DNA of 64,000 nt from Mesodorylaimus sp. YZB2_4 (taxonomy: Eukaryota > Nematoda > Enoplea > Dorylaimida > Dorylaimidae), in assembly GCA_030248295.1 (NCBI GenBank), contig JASANH010001361.1:1-64000 (forward strand). The letters are read 5' to 3'. The notes under the pieces were generated by a model. That model was not told where the DNA came from. It saw only the letters and a list, made by a program, of their open reading frames with translations, and made no database searches. The stretch's first letter is position 1, and every line of letters begins with the position of its first letter. Of the stretch, positions 12,535 through 23,359 are shown in pieces. The position numbers and the translations under genes were made by a program.

Positions 12535-13474
12535 ATGTCCACTATTCTTCGCTCATTACGACCTATGCGCAATGAGATCAAGAAATCACTGGCTGAGAAG
12601 CCAGCAGTCACGTTGGGTTTCGCTTCAGCGGCAGAGCGAGACACCCTTATGGACGTCTCACTTTCACAAGCACATTGAAGGCACGACGGAATGCTTTTTT
12701 TCAGGTCCATGAAGCTTCTAGACTTCAAGTGCAACACAGAGCAGATCAAAAATCCGTGGACGAAGTAGCCGAGCGGCAACATTGCTGATGGATCGATGCC
12801 CATCGAGCAACTTACAGGCCTAGCCCGTCAAGAGGACCGACAACGCACAATCCAGCTCCGCTCGCACCCCCGAGAGCACCAGCATCAGCAGCATTACATG
12901 TCAAACCCAAGATTCCTCGGAGTTCTCAGGCGATGTGATGCATTGGCAGGAGTTCTGGATATTCATACCGCCGTCCACCCGAGTCCTCTCCGCAGTGGAT
13001 AAGTTCAATATCTGCGGGGACAGTTGGTGGGAGAGCGACAGCGTCAGTGGACTCGCTTTACCCGACAAACGCACAGCCGTCGCCATTCTCCTGACGATTA
13101 CCCACAGATTGTGATCAATTCACACTACATGGCTTTATCTGCATAACCTCGTCAACCAGCCGCATTCGGGTTGTATTGACATCCTGGAGAACTTCCTCCT
13201 CCCTCCAGGATGTCATCATGCTCTTTCGTGTCCATGATTTTTTCGAATTACCACGAGAATTCATCATGCGCCTCGAAGAGACGCGTGATGGACCGGGACA
13301 GTCCCGATCTTCGCATCGCGCTCAGAAACTTTTGGAAGCTCGAGAATTAGCCGACAGCATCATCATCCATCATCCATCATCCATCAGCATCAGCAAACCC
13401 ACCGCACAAACAACCGCCAGTCCCCAGAACCACGTCCGAGAGGCACGTCAACCGCATCACCCGGCTACATAGCT
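12535..13474 (+). pseudogene. Broken gag region of the LTR element
   Basis: A gag-like start codon at 12535 opens a basic N-terminal segment that stops after 47 codons (about 12,676). Gag-like sequence then resumes in another frame near 12,900-13,110, with the LQWQEFW-like signature of Pao gag (DUF1759) visible as HWQEFWIF and a Leu/Ala-rich segment behind it. Further frame changes follow. The region is a decayed reading frame, described here only as it stands. Confidence 0.6.
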
Positions 13475-13509
13475 GACTAAATCTCGGCCGAAAACAGGAC
13501 CCCCACCCC

Positions 13510-14300
13510 CCAGACGCTGTTTCTACTGTCAAGGTACCCATTGGGCGGATGAATGTCCAGTACACACATCCGTCGAAGCTCGAAAGCAGCAAATCAAAGG
13601 AAAATGTTCTATTTGCATTCGAGAGGGGCACAACCAGAAAGATTGCAAAGCGGACAAACCATGTTGCTACTGCAAAAAGACAAAGCTTCACCATCACCAC
13701 TGCGACTACGAGAAGGAGGCCTGCACATTACATGATCAAAGCGCCCTAGTATGGAAGATAAACAAAACGGCCAAGTGTGAATACGTGTTCTGGAAGTCCA
13801 TCGATGGAAAACTTTGGGACAATCAATTCCTAAGTGACGACTATGAACTGGCATTCACCTGGAATAATGGTCGAGGGAAGGTCACGGTTTGCGACAGCTC
13901 AGAAGCAACAATGACGGATCAAGGAATCCCTATTGTCATCACAATGGGTTCAGTCATCGCGCCGAGTGATCTACGGAGATCTAAACGTCAAGCAGAAGAC
14001 AATGGAGAGAGTGACATTGTGACCCCACGACTGCAATCACTAGAATCTCGGTTAGAGTACTTATTCAAAGTGCTCTTGAATCACGCCTTCTATTCGGTTT
14101 GTCGATCCATTCATGAACTTCAACAGATCAGCATGCTACTGGCACACTCTGAGCCCACCCTCATCGCCAGGAAGCTTTCCAACGACAGCAACGTCATGGG
14201 TCGTCTTCATGGAACGATCTTAGAAATCTGGCCATGCAACCAAGTCGAAGCTACACATTTCTCAGCATGGGCAAGAAATGTACAGAATGGGTCCCATTAA
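13510..14300 (+). pseudogene. Gag zinc knuckles joined to an envelope-like fragment
   Basis: One open frame runs from about 13,510 to the stop at 14,298-14,300. Its start has three Cys/His clusters typical of BEL/Pao gag: a C-x2-C...H...C knuckle, a C-x2-C-x4-H-x4-C knuckle at about 13,615-13,660, and a CCYC plus His-rich cluster. Within about 20 codons it passes into a region with a furin-like RSKR site and an extracellular-protein look. Pol would normally lie between, so an in-frame deletion fused gag to a downstream envelope-like part. The frame lacks its own gag start. Confidence 0.6.
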
Positions 14301-14553
14301 ATTACACGGTGCATGGGCAGGCCACAACAGGATTCATGGAACCGAAAACTAAATCATTTACGCCCACTCTGCGCCCACAGAATGTGATTTAGTGCAGGAA
14401 ACATTTCTGCAGGATGCAAGTGGAAAGATTCTTCTTTATTCTGCTCACTCAGGAGAACTGCGCCCATACACGGACCATTAGCTGACCACGCTATGTTTAC
14501 ACAACGCTATCAGCCTATGCCACTTCAAACCTGTTATCCACAAGCCGCTTCTG

Positions 14554-15090
14554 ATGTACACAAGGGACGAACTGCGAGGGCAGATCAGCCTGAATGACAT
14601 TTTCGCCTCAGTTGAAGAACACGCCAGTACGCTACGGGAGTTGAGCCAAGTCGTTGGACAACCAGCTGGTTCACAAGCGAATGCTATTTTGGACGCAGCC
14701 AGCAGATATACGCCAATGGGACTACTCATCAGTTTACAGGCAAACTCCATTGGATCTGGGTGCAACTATGTTGTGCGATATCACAGCCAAACTCTTCTTG
14801 AACGTTATCAAATGGCTTCTGCTGAAAATCCTCAAAGGTCACGACACGAACCTATGGTGCATCATCCACCCCCTATAGTCAAGAGAGCCCTGCCCCATGA
14901 AGGGCCCAGTCATCAACCCATCCAAGCCCAGCAGCCTGAACCGATGAGCTCGCCAATACGGGCTCTGATCGAGGCCATGAAGGAGATCAGTGAAAATGTT
15001 TATCCAGTATCATATACTTATCCGCATTTACCTTTTATCCTTTCCTCCTACCGCTTCACTGCATCCCATCATTTGCATTCTTTTCCTCTC
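14554..15090 (+). pseudogene. Envelope-like C-terminal remnant of the LTR element
   Basis: An open frame continues the envelope-like sequence after stops and a frame change; a hydrophobic membrane-anchor-like stretch is seen in the alternate frame at about 14,780-14,830. The frame runs into the polypurine-like gcgggag and the 3' LTR at 15,098. No intact envelope protein is encoded. Confidence 0.45.
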
Positions 15091-15097
15091 GCGGGAG

Positions 15098-15376
15098 TGT
15101 CGCGACTCTCGCGATAATGACCTTTCCTTCTTCTCATCAAATCATCACATCACCTTTCAACACAGTAACCTTTCTCACGGCTCTTCCTGAAACAATCCAT
15201 TTCCCAATGTACATTCTGGCCACTCTCTGCTTCTAACCCAAACAGATTTCTTTCCCTATCCACATTCCACTCTTTCAGCTATTCGGTGCCTGTTAGCTGT
15301 AGGATGATATTTTAGTGTGCAGTAAATGACTGGCGAAATTCAGCTGTGTTCTCTTCTGTAGGGAAACATCGCTACA
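15098..15376 (+). repeat. 3' LTR
   Basis: 279 bases with the same TG...CA ends as the 5' LTR, preceded by the purine stretch gcgggag, and followed directly by the GTAGT target duplication. Confidence 0.92.
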
Positions 15377-15879
15377 GTAGTCGAGTTACTGTAAAAAACT
15401 TACTATAGAGTTCATTCACAGTAAAATTGGAAGTTTGCAGCAAAATGCAATAAGTTGCAGCTAATTTACTTGATCTCATCATTTCTCGGATTTCTTATGT
15501 ACACATACATTGTGGAGGGGTGGAAGAATTTGTATTCGATTCCGCAAAGTGACTGACTACTCGACACGACTGCTCAGGATTTCTAATGGAGATACGTTCA
15601 AAGCGAGCCTACGCGCACACAGGATATGAGGAAAATTCTCATGGTTAGAAAACCTATTTTTTCAAATAATTGGCAAGCAAGACAGCTGTTTCAATAAAGC
15701 GAGTGAGTGTCCGCCACTAGCTTCTCAAACCTAGGCTAGAAGGTTGTCGAAGAAGTTCGAAGTCGGTCGCTTGCTGATTGTAGGGGGTCCCCAGGCCAAA
15801 GTCTGCGCCAGGTTCTTGGATTTCTAAACAGGATATACAGCAACTTGTTCCCTGAACATTGACCTGGTTCCAGTACCTT

Positions 15880-16020
15880 GTGCCGATTGTGCCTCATTTC
15901 GGCCAGTGTCCCCTTTCAGCCAGAAAAACTCCCAGCTCGGCCAGGGTATTGTTTCAGCCAGGGTCCCCTTTTGGCTGGCACCGTTTCAACAAGAAAACTG
16001 ATTCGGCCAAAATATTTTTT
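15880..16020 (+). repeat. Dispersed GCCAG/TTTCAGCCAG-type repeat, copy 2
   Basis: At least six phrases of the type tttcggccagtgtcccc and tttcagccaga occur in succession. The same phrases in the same orientation fill 55,298-55,400, and in inverted orientation 16,394-16,480 and 9,590-9,670. Confidence 0.65.
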
Positions 16021-16249
16021 GGAAATGGTAGCCAAGTATTCTTTCAAAGAACTAGTTCACTTCAACCTCCCTTTTACGAAATGCGCTTAGTGAACTAAGG
16101 ATCCGAGTCAGCTTGAATTTCTTGCACCAGCACATGGCGAACACATGATCTGGCATATGTGTTCGGAGCCAAACCAACATTCCATCGATAACATATTCTG
16201 ACTTTTTGAGAGTCTACGAAGAACACAGCAGGATGACACCATTGCAGTT

Positions 16250-16480
16250 TTGTAGAATCACCTTCAGTTTTAGCTATCGATTATAATCTGTTGACATTTT
16301 GGCCATTTTTAACCATGTCATGGGTGCGGGTGCAGGCATGCCGAGAGAACACCACCCACCTCATGCACTTGCTGTACAGAGATTATGGCTGAATCGGGAC
16401 TGGCCGCACAGGAACACTTGCCAAACCGAGACACTGGCTCAAAAGGGACGCTGACCAGAAAGAGATTCCTGCTGAAAAGG
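16250..16480 (-). repeat. Dispersed GCCAG/TTTCAGCCAG-type repeat, copy 3
   Basis: Alignable to 9,471-9,690 over most of its length and inverted relative to copy 2, which lies 230 bases to the left; the two may be arms of one element. Confidence 0.6.
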
Positions 16481-18406
16481 GTTGATGGCTTTCTCATGAT
16501 GGGTCCCCGAGAAATAACCCAAAATCGCCTAGACAAATTTCGCCCCGAAGACGTTTTTTAAGCTGATCATAAGCGACAGCGACAAGTTCTGCGATGTTAG
16601 ATGTCTGTTGTACTGTTGTGATGGCTGAAGTTTTACTTATAGACATACAGTTAGTTGCAGTTTAGGACTAGATATATCATTAGCTTCAGTAGGAAAATAC
16701 GCAATACGCAAACTTGTACGCATACTTTGTGGGGTCCGCAATTTGCGTATTACGCAATACGCATTTGTTCCTGTTCCTATGTTCGCATCAATACGCATTC
16801 AAATCAAGTATTTTTATCAACCGTACTCTTCATAAATAAAATTTTTTGAAATTTCTCGTTGATCATGTTCGAATGACTAGGTCGCCGCCAGCAATCGTTC
16901 TAAAAATAAAACGGGTTCTCCAGGTGCAGGGAGAACCGAAACTACTTATTGTGCCCCTGCGAGACACAGTTCCATGCTGTCTGCTGGCAGTGCCGCTAAT
17001 TCTCGATTGCCAGATAATGAAATTTCCGCATATGCGAGGACATAATTTTGATAAAGTGCGCAGTTTGAGATAAAAACGCATTTAAAACTCGTTAAAAAGA
17101 ACGAAAAATGAATCCCCCCGCCATTGCATTTGGTGACTATTAGAAACAGAAACAAAATTCATTACATTCTGGGGAGTTACCATTATACAAGATCAAATCG
17201 TACAAAGCGAAGAAAGTATTCGGGATAGAAAAAAAATTTCTCGTATTTTAGCATCCAAGGAAAGCACGACTTTGAATGGAGTGTGTATGACGCACAGTAG
17301 ACTGGAACATGGTCAATTATTCTCACCGAAATGGCAGAGTGTACATGGACCCACTTTACACCTTCACAGCCACAGCAGCAGTGGCCATCACGAGTGGGTG
17401 ACTGTCCAGTGCACACTTGTTCGACGAGTTTCAAGTGGTCAGTACAAAAATATCCTCATCTTTGCTAAGCATCGAATATATTGATTTCTATGCTCAGATT
17501 TAAGTGGTAATATGCTCAAATGAAAGAGCGTGAAAAATTGCACAGGTCGCTTGAATTTCACTTCAGAAAACTGTATAGTTGCAAAAATAACAACTGGGAA
17601 TGATTATTTTCTAATTGACTTTACTTCTCAATTATCAAGCATTTATGACAAAATTTAATGTGTTCTGCAGTGTCGTGTGCATTAGATGTCTAGATCAATT
17701 TTCATTAAGATTAGTTGAGTATTAATAGAAATGAATCAGTGAATACAATTATGGCCCACGTGACAACAAATTTGAGCTTATTCAGCAAGATACTGTGTAA
17801 TTATCATAAATACATGTGCACATGGATTGTTCACGGCCTACCTGAGGAAAATTAACAAACAAAACGTCTCAATATTATTACCCCACAGCACGGAATGTGT
17901 GAATACAAGAATCAGAGAGACAATTTTCGAATTTCCCGCCCCGTTCACGGCGATGAGACCACTTTGCACTGAATAGAACTAAAGTCCATAACAATAGCGC
18001 AGCATTTGGTCTCACTGGTTCTCATTGTCGCACATGCAAATCTGGTGACGGATGAAGGAAATGCTGTCGACTGCACTGTGATAGTCGTGACCAGTCTACG
18101 CTGCAACTGCCCATAGCGTCAGTTTTCCCCTCTGCCATCAGTGCCAATCGAGTTATTTCAGGTGTAATGCCAAATATCGGCTTCGAAATCTAATTTCTGT
18201 CGGCGGGTGGGTGTACAGTACTATACGAATTTTGAATTGCCGCCAAATCGCGTCGGCCGGCTGCTACCTGCTCACACATTGTTTACAGCCTAGTCACGAC
18301 TGGAACAGCTGGTCTGCTGGTCGATCGACTGCCATATATGTAAGTAAAACGAAAGTGACTGCAAACGAGGAGAGGATGCTGGAGTAAGAACTCGGAGGAC
18401 TGAATC

Positions 18407-21400
18407 ATGGAAGCCGATGCTTACGAAAGAATCAGTTCAGCTTTGACCAGTCGTCTTCGTCGTACCAATCTGCCCATCCGTTCCACCTGCGGCATCGACC
18501 GCATCGTGTGGTCGGTGTGGGACTACATCGTGGGACCTGAACTCCGTTTTGTGTGGGATGTGGTGCCCGCCGAACTGGATCAGTTGACAGCACCATTAGC
18601 AGACACCGATTCCGATGCCGAAAGTACTGCAACGAATCGATCGAGTTCGGTGGATGGTCGAAGTCAAGAATCGGGCGGCGAATTTATTTCCCATTATCAC
18701 GAGAACAGTCTCGATCCAGTTTTGGGTGATGGAACATCGGAATTCGGAGCTACGGTGGCCGAAATTCACGCTTGTTCGCGATGCTTGAAATCGGATTGCG
18801 ATGGTGGTTCGCAGTGTCTTATTCCGTCAATGGCCGAGTTTGTAGATCGAGCTTTGAAATTGGCGGAAAATGACGATTTGATTGGAGGCCACAAAACTGT
18901 AGATTCGCCTCAAATGTCCAATTCGACATCTTCGCCCGGTGATCCACTTCAGAGTAGTCAGTCTACGATCGTGGATTCTGAAACATCGGATAGTCTGGTC
19001 GATGCGACTAACGCCCCTTTGGCGAATTTAAAGTGAGTTTCGTATTTTCGTGTGAGATCATCCTGTTTGTTAGATGTGCGGGCGAGACAGTTTTCTAAGT
19101 TCATGCATGTCGGAGCTCCGCCTTTCCAAGTAACATTGGAAATCTAATTATGGCCGCAAAAAATCTGTTATCAGCCTCAATCTGATCGGCTGCATTTTGT
19201 CCCGTGCACTCATCTCCAAGTCCATTCCTCTTCTGTTTCAGAATCAGCCTTGCTCAGTCCACCTCGTCATCGTCGCAACACAACGAAAGTTCGCAAGAAG
19301 ATAGTATGATCCTATCGCAACACACGGACGAGGGAGTGGATGAGAAACCAGCAGCGAGTTCTTCACCGATTGCCAACGTGGACGAGAGACGCTCGATGGG
19401 TGACTCGGTCGATGATCATATGGAATCTCGAAGCAGTGCGAGCACGGTCGAGAATGGCGCAACGCACGACATGAGCGATGAGCAGTACGTGGCTGTGCAT
19501 ACGTTGAGCAGCGAGGTGTATCGAAGTCATTACTCGGACGAGGTGGAATTCAAATTGATCAATGTCCCCGAACGACATATGACAACGGCCGCATTCGTAT
19601 TCGCGGCCAAGCATCGGGATCAAGCCAAAGCCGTGCACTCGTTGGCATTTGTCATCAAAGATCGACGACTGCCGTGGTTTCTCAGTGTCAAGCCATTCTG
19701 TACGCTTTACATGGACGATTGGATCCCAAAGTTGAAAGCTGCCTTCTTTGTGGTGAGTGTGATTTCTCGTATGCTTCGTCTGCTGACGTCCCCGGGCCAT
19801 GGGAATATTGAACTAGACTAGTTTGGTCCCAGCATGTGTGAGCACAGGGGGAAATCCCCTGGGCATGGTCGACTTAATCTGTAAGGATCGACCGATCCGC
19901 CGATTCGATCCGGCTGCTCGATCGGCCGGATTGGCAACTAAAAGTTTTTTCGTGTATCTGCAGGAAAATGATAAGGTGTGGCATACTATTATGGGGAAAT
20001 ACCGTTTTTTCTCTTTTTTTCTTTTGTGTCCTTTGGAATTGTCTGAGAGAGAGTGACAGCGAGGAAGCGGAGCAGTGTAGTGAGGACGCAGTGCCACATA
20101 CGTCATCCCCACCAATCTTTTATTTGTTAAAGCGGATCGGATCAGAATCGGGCCGATCCAGACTTTGGATCAGACCTGATCAAAATCCAGGCTTAGGGTC
20201 GGATTGGTCGATGCTGGCCGACACCTGGACCCATTTTTTTCTGAGCCCTTGATTTTATTGACGAATCTAGACCGCTTTTCCGCGCTGATTCTGAATCTGT
20301 AAAAAGAAAATTCTATGTCGAGCCGCTCTTCAGACATATCAATTTAAACTTGCAAATCCTCCATCTGCCTGTGCTACTGTTTTCTTGATTTCTATTTTGT
20401 ATCTTACAGCGAATTGCGCTTTTTAAAGTCAGAATATCCTGGAAGAGCTCGCGTTAAATAAACTATATTTTAGATTTCTGAATCTGTAGAATTTACTTTT
20501 AGGAATCATATGATGAAATCTTGACACGAATGACAACAGAACTGACCCAAATTTTGACCATATTTGGCGATTTGGAAACGAGATCATTTTCGGCGTGGTC
20601 GTTCCAAGTTTCTGATACATTCTTATCGAAACCGAAGTTGGCTGATGATGATTTTTTGCGGTTTTCGATATCGTCTCATTTGCAAGCGCAAGGCCAAACG
20701 GTGGTTGTTGGTACTGATATTAGGAAAATCAATAAGGTAATTTATTGTTAAAAAGTTCTTAGAATAACTTAAAATAATTTTTAAGAGTTTAACAAAATGG
20801 CGGGAAAATCAGCTTGTATTTTTTGTTTCAGATGCTTCGCACGTTGGGTCTGTTCGTGCCGATGGAGGACCGTATGTTGTGTATGCACGCCGTAAGCGCC
20901 GAAGATGAATCTGCACTGACCTCGACTCGGACGCCAGTGTTCACTTCGAGAACTCGTTATTGCCCTTATTTGAAGTTGCAAGGCTTCCCGAAGGTGAGGC
21001 GGAGAAATTCGATCAGAACTATCTTGAGAAAGCGATGAGCTTGGGCTGAGTCTTCAGGGATTGACTGAGGACCCATGGAACCTTGCCTGACCAGACCTTA
21101 CCCAATTTCTGTCATCAGCAGCACCAACCAAGGTTCGAACTGCTCATGTTGTAAGCAGATAAGTGTACCTGACGCGATCATTGTCTTGGTTTCAGGGTGA
21201 AGTGCACTTTATACTTCAGCAACTGGTCTATAGTCCGTGGCCAGTTTGTCTGATCGATGTCGATTTGGAAACAGTGGCGCAATCATTGCCGTGGCGACGT
21301 CATCGCGAACTTCGTCGACACGCCTTGAAGAAGGATCTTAATCAGATTCTTCTCGGTCGTAGTCAACGAGGCGGGGAATCGCCGAAAAAACGGTTATTAT

Positions 21401-23035
21401 CGTAAGTAGCTGCAATTTTGCTATGATTTGATTTTCGGCTCGAAAATAGCTCGGTAGAAGCCAAGTTACGGGACCTCTTTGCGCACAGATCGAGGCAGAG
21501 AGGATTGGGTGAGAGATCATTTGGTGCAGTTACCTTCGATACGGTTGACTATGACTGAATCTATTCGCCAAAACTGAATTTAACTGTAACTGAATCTTTT
21601 TAGAATCAGTTAGATTCAGTTTTCAAATTACAGACTTTCTAACATTCTTTCGCTGCTCTTGCAAAGGCCAAAGAGAACCGAAAGGTAGCTAAGACGATTG
21701 CTGGCTCGAATCCTGTTGAGCACTAGTTAGTGGCATATTCTGTCATTCTTTAAAAAGCTCTAAGCAGCTGTAAATAAAATAAAATTCCGCTTGAATTTTG
21801 GTCCGAACATAGACAATTGCCCCATCTTTACAATATTGCAGTGGTTGATAAGCTTTTGCTACGTTAGCGCCGACTGGAGGACTTTTCAGAGCGGGTTCCG
21901 TGTTGAAAAGGAGCAAGCATAATTTAAATATAAAAAAGAGGGTTTCTGTAATTTCAATCATTCTATTGGAAAACATGTTAAATTTGCATCTCCTTGATCT
22001 GAGGGAGCCTTGCCAACCGTCAAGTTGAACTTGGCATAATAAATGACTGTAATTATTTCCTAGGTGCAAAAGAAAGCTTTTTGCAAAATATTGGACCCGC
22101 CTGGCCAGCTGGTCACCAATGATCAGCGACTAAAGTCCTGCAGGTTTTTGAATTCCTGTGTGACAAGAAGACAGAGTATTGGAAAAAACTTGCAGGGTTT
22201 ACAGGTTTGGGGCTGCGTTTGAGCTCCGTCTTCCAACTCTCGGGTTCGGATTTTCCGTAGAAGACAGGCAAGGGAAAATTCAGAAAATTTGCAGGACTTC
22301 GGGCGCTGACCACTGCTGACCAGTTGGCCAGACGTCCCCAATGCCTTGCGTAGAGCCTTCTTTTGGGCCTAAACAAATTACAATCATCGCTTATGTCAAG
22401 TTCAACTGTAACGGTTGGCCTTGAGAGCTGTCCAAGTCTAAATGTAAAAGTCTAGAGTCTGAACGAAGAAAATTTTGCTCGCCAAGGGTTCTAGATTCGA
22501 AAAGTTTTTGCCAGAAAATTGAATCATTTAGTTAAATTCAGTTAAGTGAATCTTTTAAGATCCAGTTCACTGTAACTGAAACTAAATCTTTTTTCCAAAA
22601 TTGTATCAGCGCTTGGTGCAGTCTGCGTAAATTGCAGATCGTGTGTATATTTTGCAGGGAAATGAAAAGTGGCGAACTTCCGGAAAGCCTAGTCAAGCGT
22701 TTCCTGCAACAGATGGATCTATTGCCTTATGACAACAGCATTCGCGAGGGATTCGTTCGCCAGTTCATGCGCCACCTGGCTCACAAGGCATTGGCTATGG
22801 AGGTGTACATTCGAGATGCTACGTAAGAAAATGAGGCCATCGGTTGTTTTCTTATTGATAAATGCCTTTTTTCAGCGAAGATGGCGTTGATCGTAATAAT
22901 CTTCGACTCAGTCGGCTTCGTCGAGCTTTGGATTTGGAATCGGATGGTAATTTCATGACGGTGCTCGCGATTGCTGATCGACTGAGACCAGGATTGACTG
23001 AATTCTTGATGAAGAGAGATGCCTCTGCTGAATGA
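18407..23035 (+). CDS. C9orf72: C9orf72 homologue (DENN-type protein)
   Basis: Seven exons in consistent phase: 18407-19032, 19242-19752, 20503-20736, 20832-20993, 21196-21401, 22658-22822, 22876-23035 (TGA 23033-23035), 687 residues. Recognised from the order and content of conserved blocks: WSVWDYIVGPELRFVWD near the N terminus; FVIKDRRLPWFLSV; FLRFSISSHLQAQGQTVVVG followed by IRKINKMLRTLGLFV; ILQQLVYSPWPVCLIDVDL; the helical REGFVRQFMRHLAHKALAM; and GNFMTVLAIADRLRPGL. Human C9orf72 is 481 residues; the excess here is a Ser/Thr/Asp-rich insert after the first block (about residues 65-270). Family knowledge: C9orf72 with SMCR8 and WDR41 forms a GAP complex acting in autophagy and lysosome function. 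The larger introns (750 and 1,256 bases) contain repeats. Confidence 0.9.
19860..20225. repeat. GATC-rich imperfect repeat inside a C9orf72 intron
   Basis: gatcc/ggatc words recur about every 10-15 bases (gatcgaccgatccgccgatt, gatccggctgctcgatcgg, then gcggatcggatcagaatcgg and so on). It reads like a decayed short-period repeat and has no coding role in the spliced gene. Confidence 0.5.
21550..22600. repeat. Intronic repeats with aactgaatct words
   Basis: The words actgaatct and taactgaa occur repeatedly at 21,555-21,625 and again at 22,510-22,595 (ctgtaactgaatctttttag against ctgtaactgaaactaaatct), framing about 900 bases of an expanded C9orf72 intron. They could be the ends of an old insertion. 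Confidence 0.4.
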
Positions 23036-23359
23036 CCATGTTTGGGTTATTCTTCTTTTCGTAACTGCATAGCTGGGTAGTTTGAATATTTGGATTGAGG
23101 AAAAGAAGGGTGGTGAACGAGTTGATTTTCTGTTCAAAATTTTGCCCATGTAAGTTTTATTTTCACTAGCAAACGTGGCCGATGCTAGTGGAGGCAATTT
23201 TGTACAGGAACATTACGCTTTCTCCGAAATCCTATAAGGCTCCTCCCCCAGATTGGACACCTTTGAGACCTGGGGGCCCCTCGATTACCACTAAGAGTTG
23301 CACTAACGACAGGGCTACTCAGCATTAGCAAGTGGCAGTGTTTCAGGAGTTTTGTTTTT

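Larger units (their letters stand above)
11934..15376 (+). mobile_element. BEL/Pao-like LTR retrotransposon, internally deleted
   Basis: Two 279-base direct repeats (11934-12212 and 15098-15376) begin TGTCGCGACT and end CGCTACA, and a 5-base target duplication GTAGT flanks them (11929-11933 and 15377-15381). A tRNA-primer-like site starting TGG lies just inside the 5' LTR (12218-12231). Between the LTRs are gag-like and envelope-like pieces in different frames, but no reverse transcriptase, RNase H or integrase that I can find: at about 3.4 kb the element lacks the pol region. It would need proteins from an intact relative to move. Confidence 0.9.
15382..18406. other. Repeat-containing intergenic region upstream of C9orf72
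   Basis: No supportable coding exon. Contains the GCCAG-motif repeat in opposite orientations at 15,880-16,020 and 16,250-16,470, a tacgca cluster at 16,690-16,800, and A/T-rich unique-looking sequence from 17,450 to 17,900. The last few hundred bases before the start codon at 18407 are presumably promoter and 5' leader of C9orf72; I see no TATA box close to the start. Confidence 0.5.
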
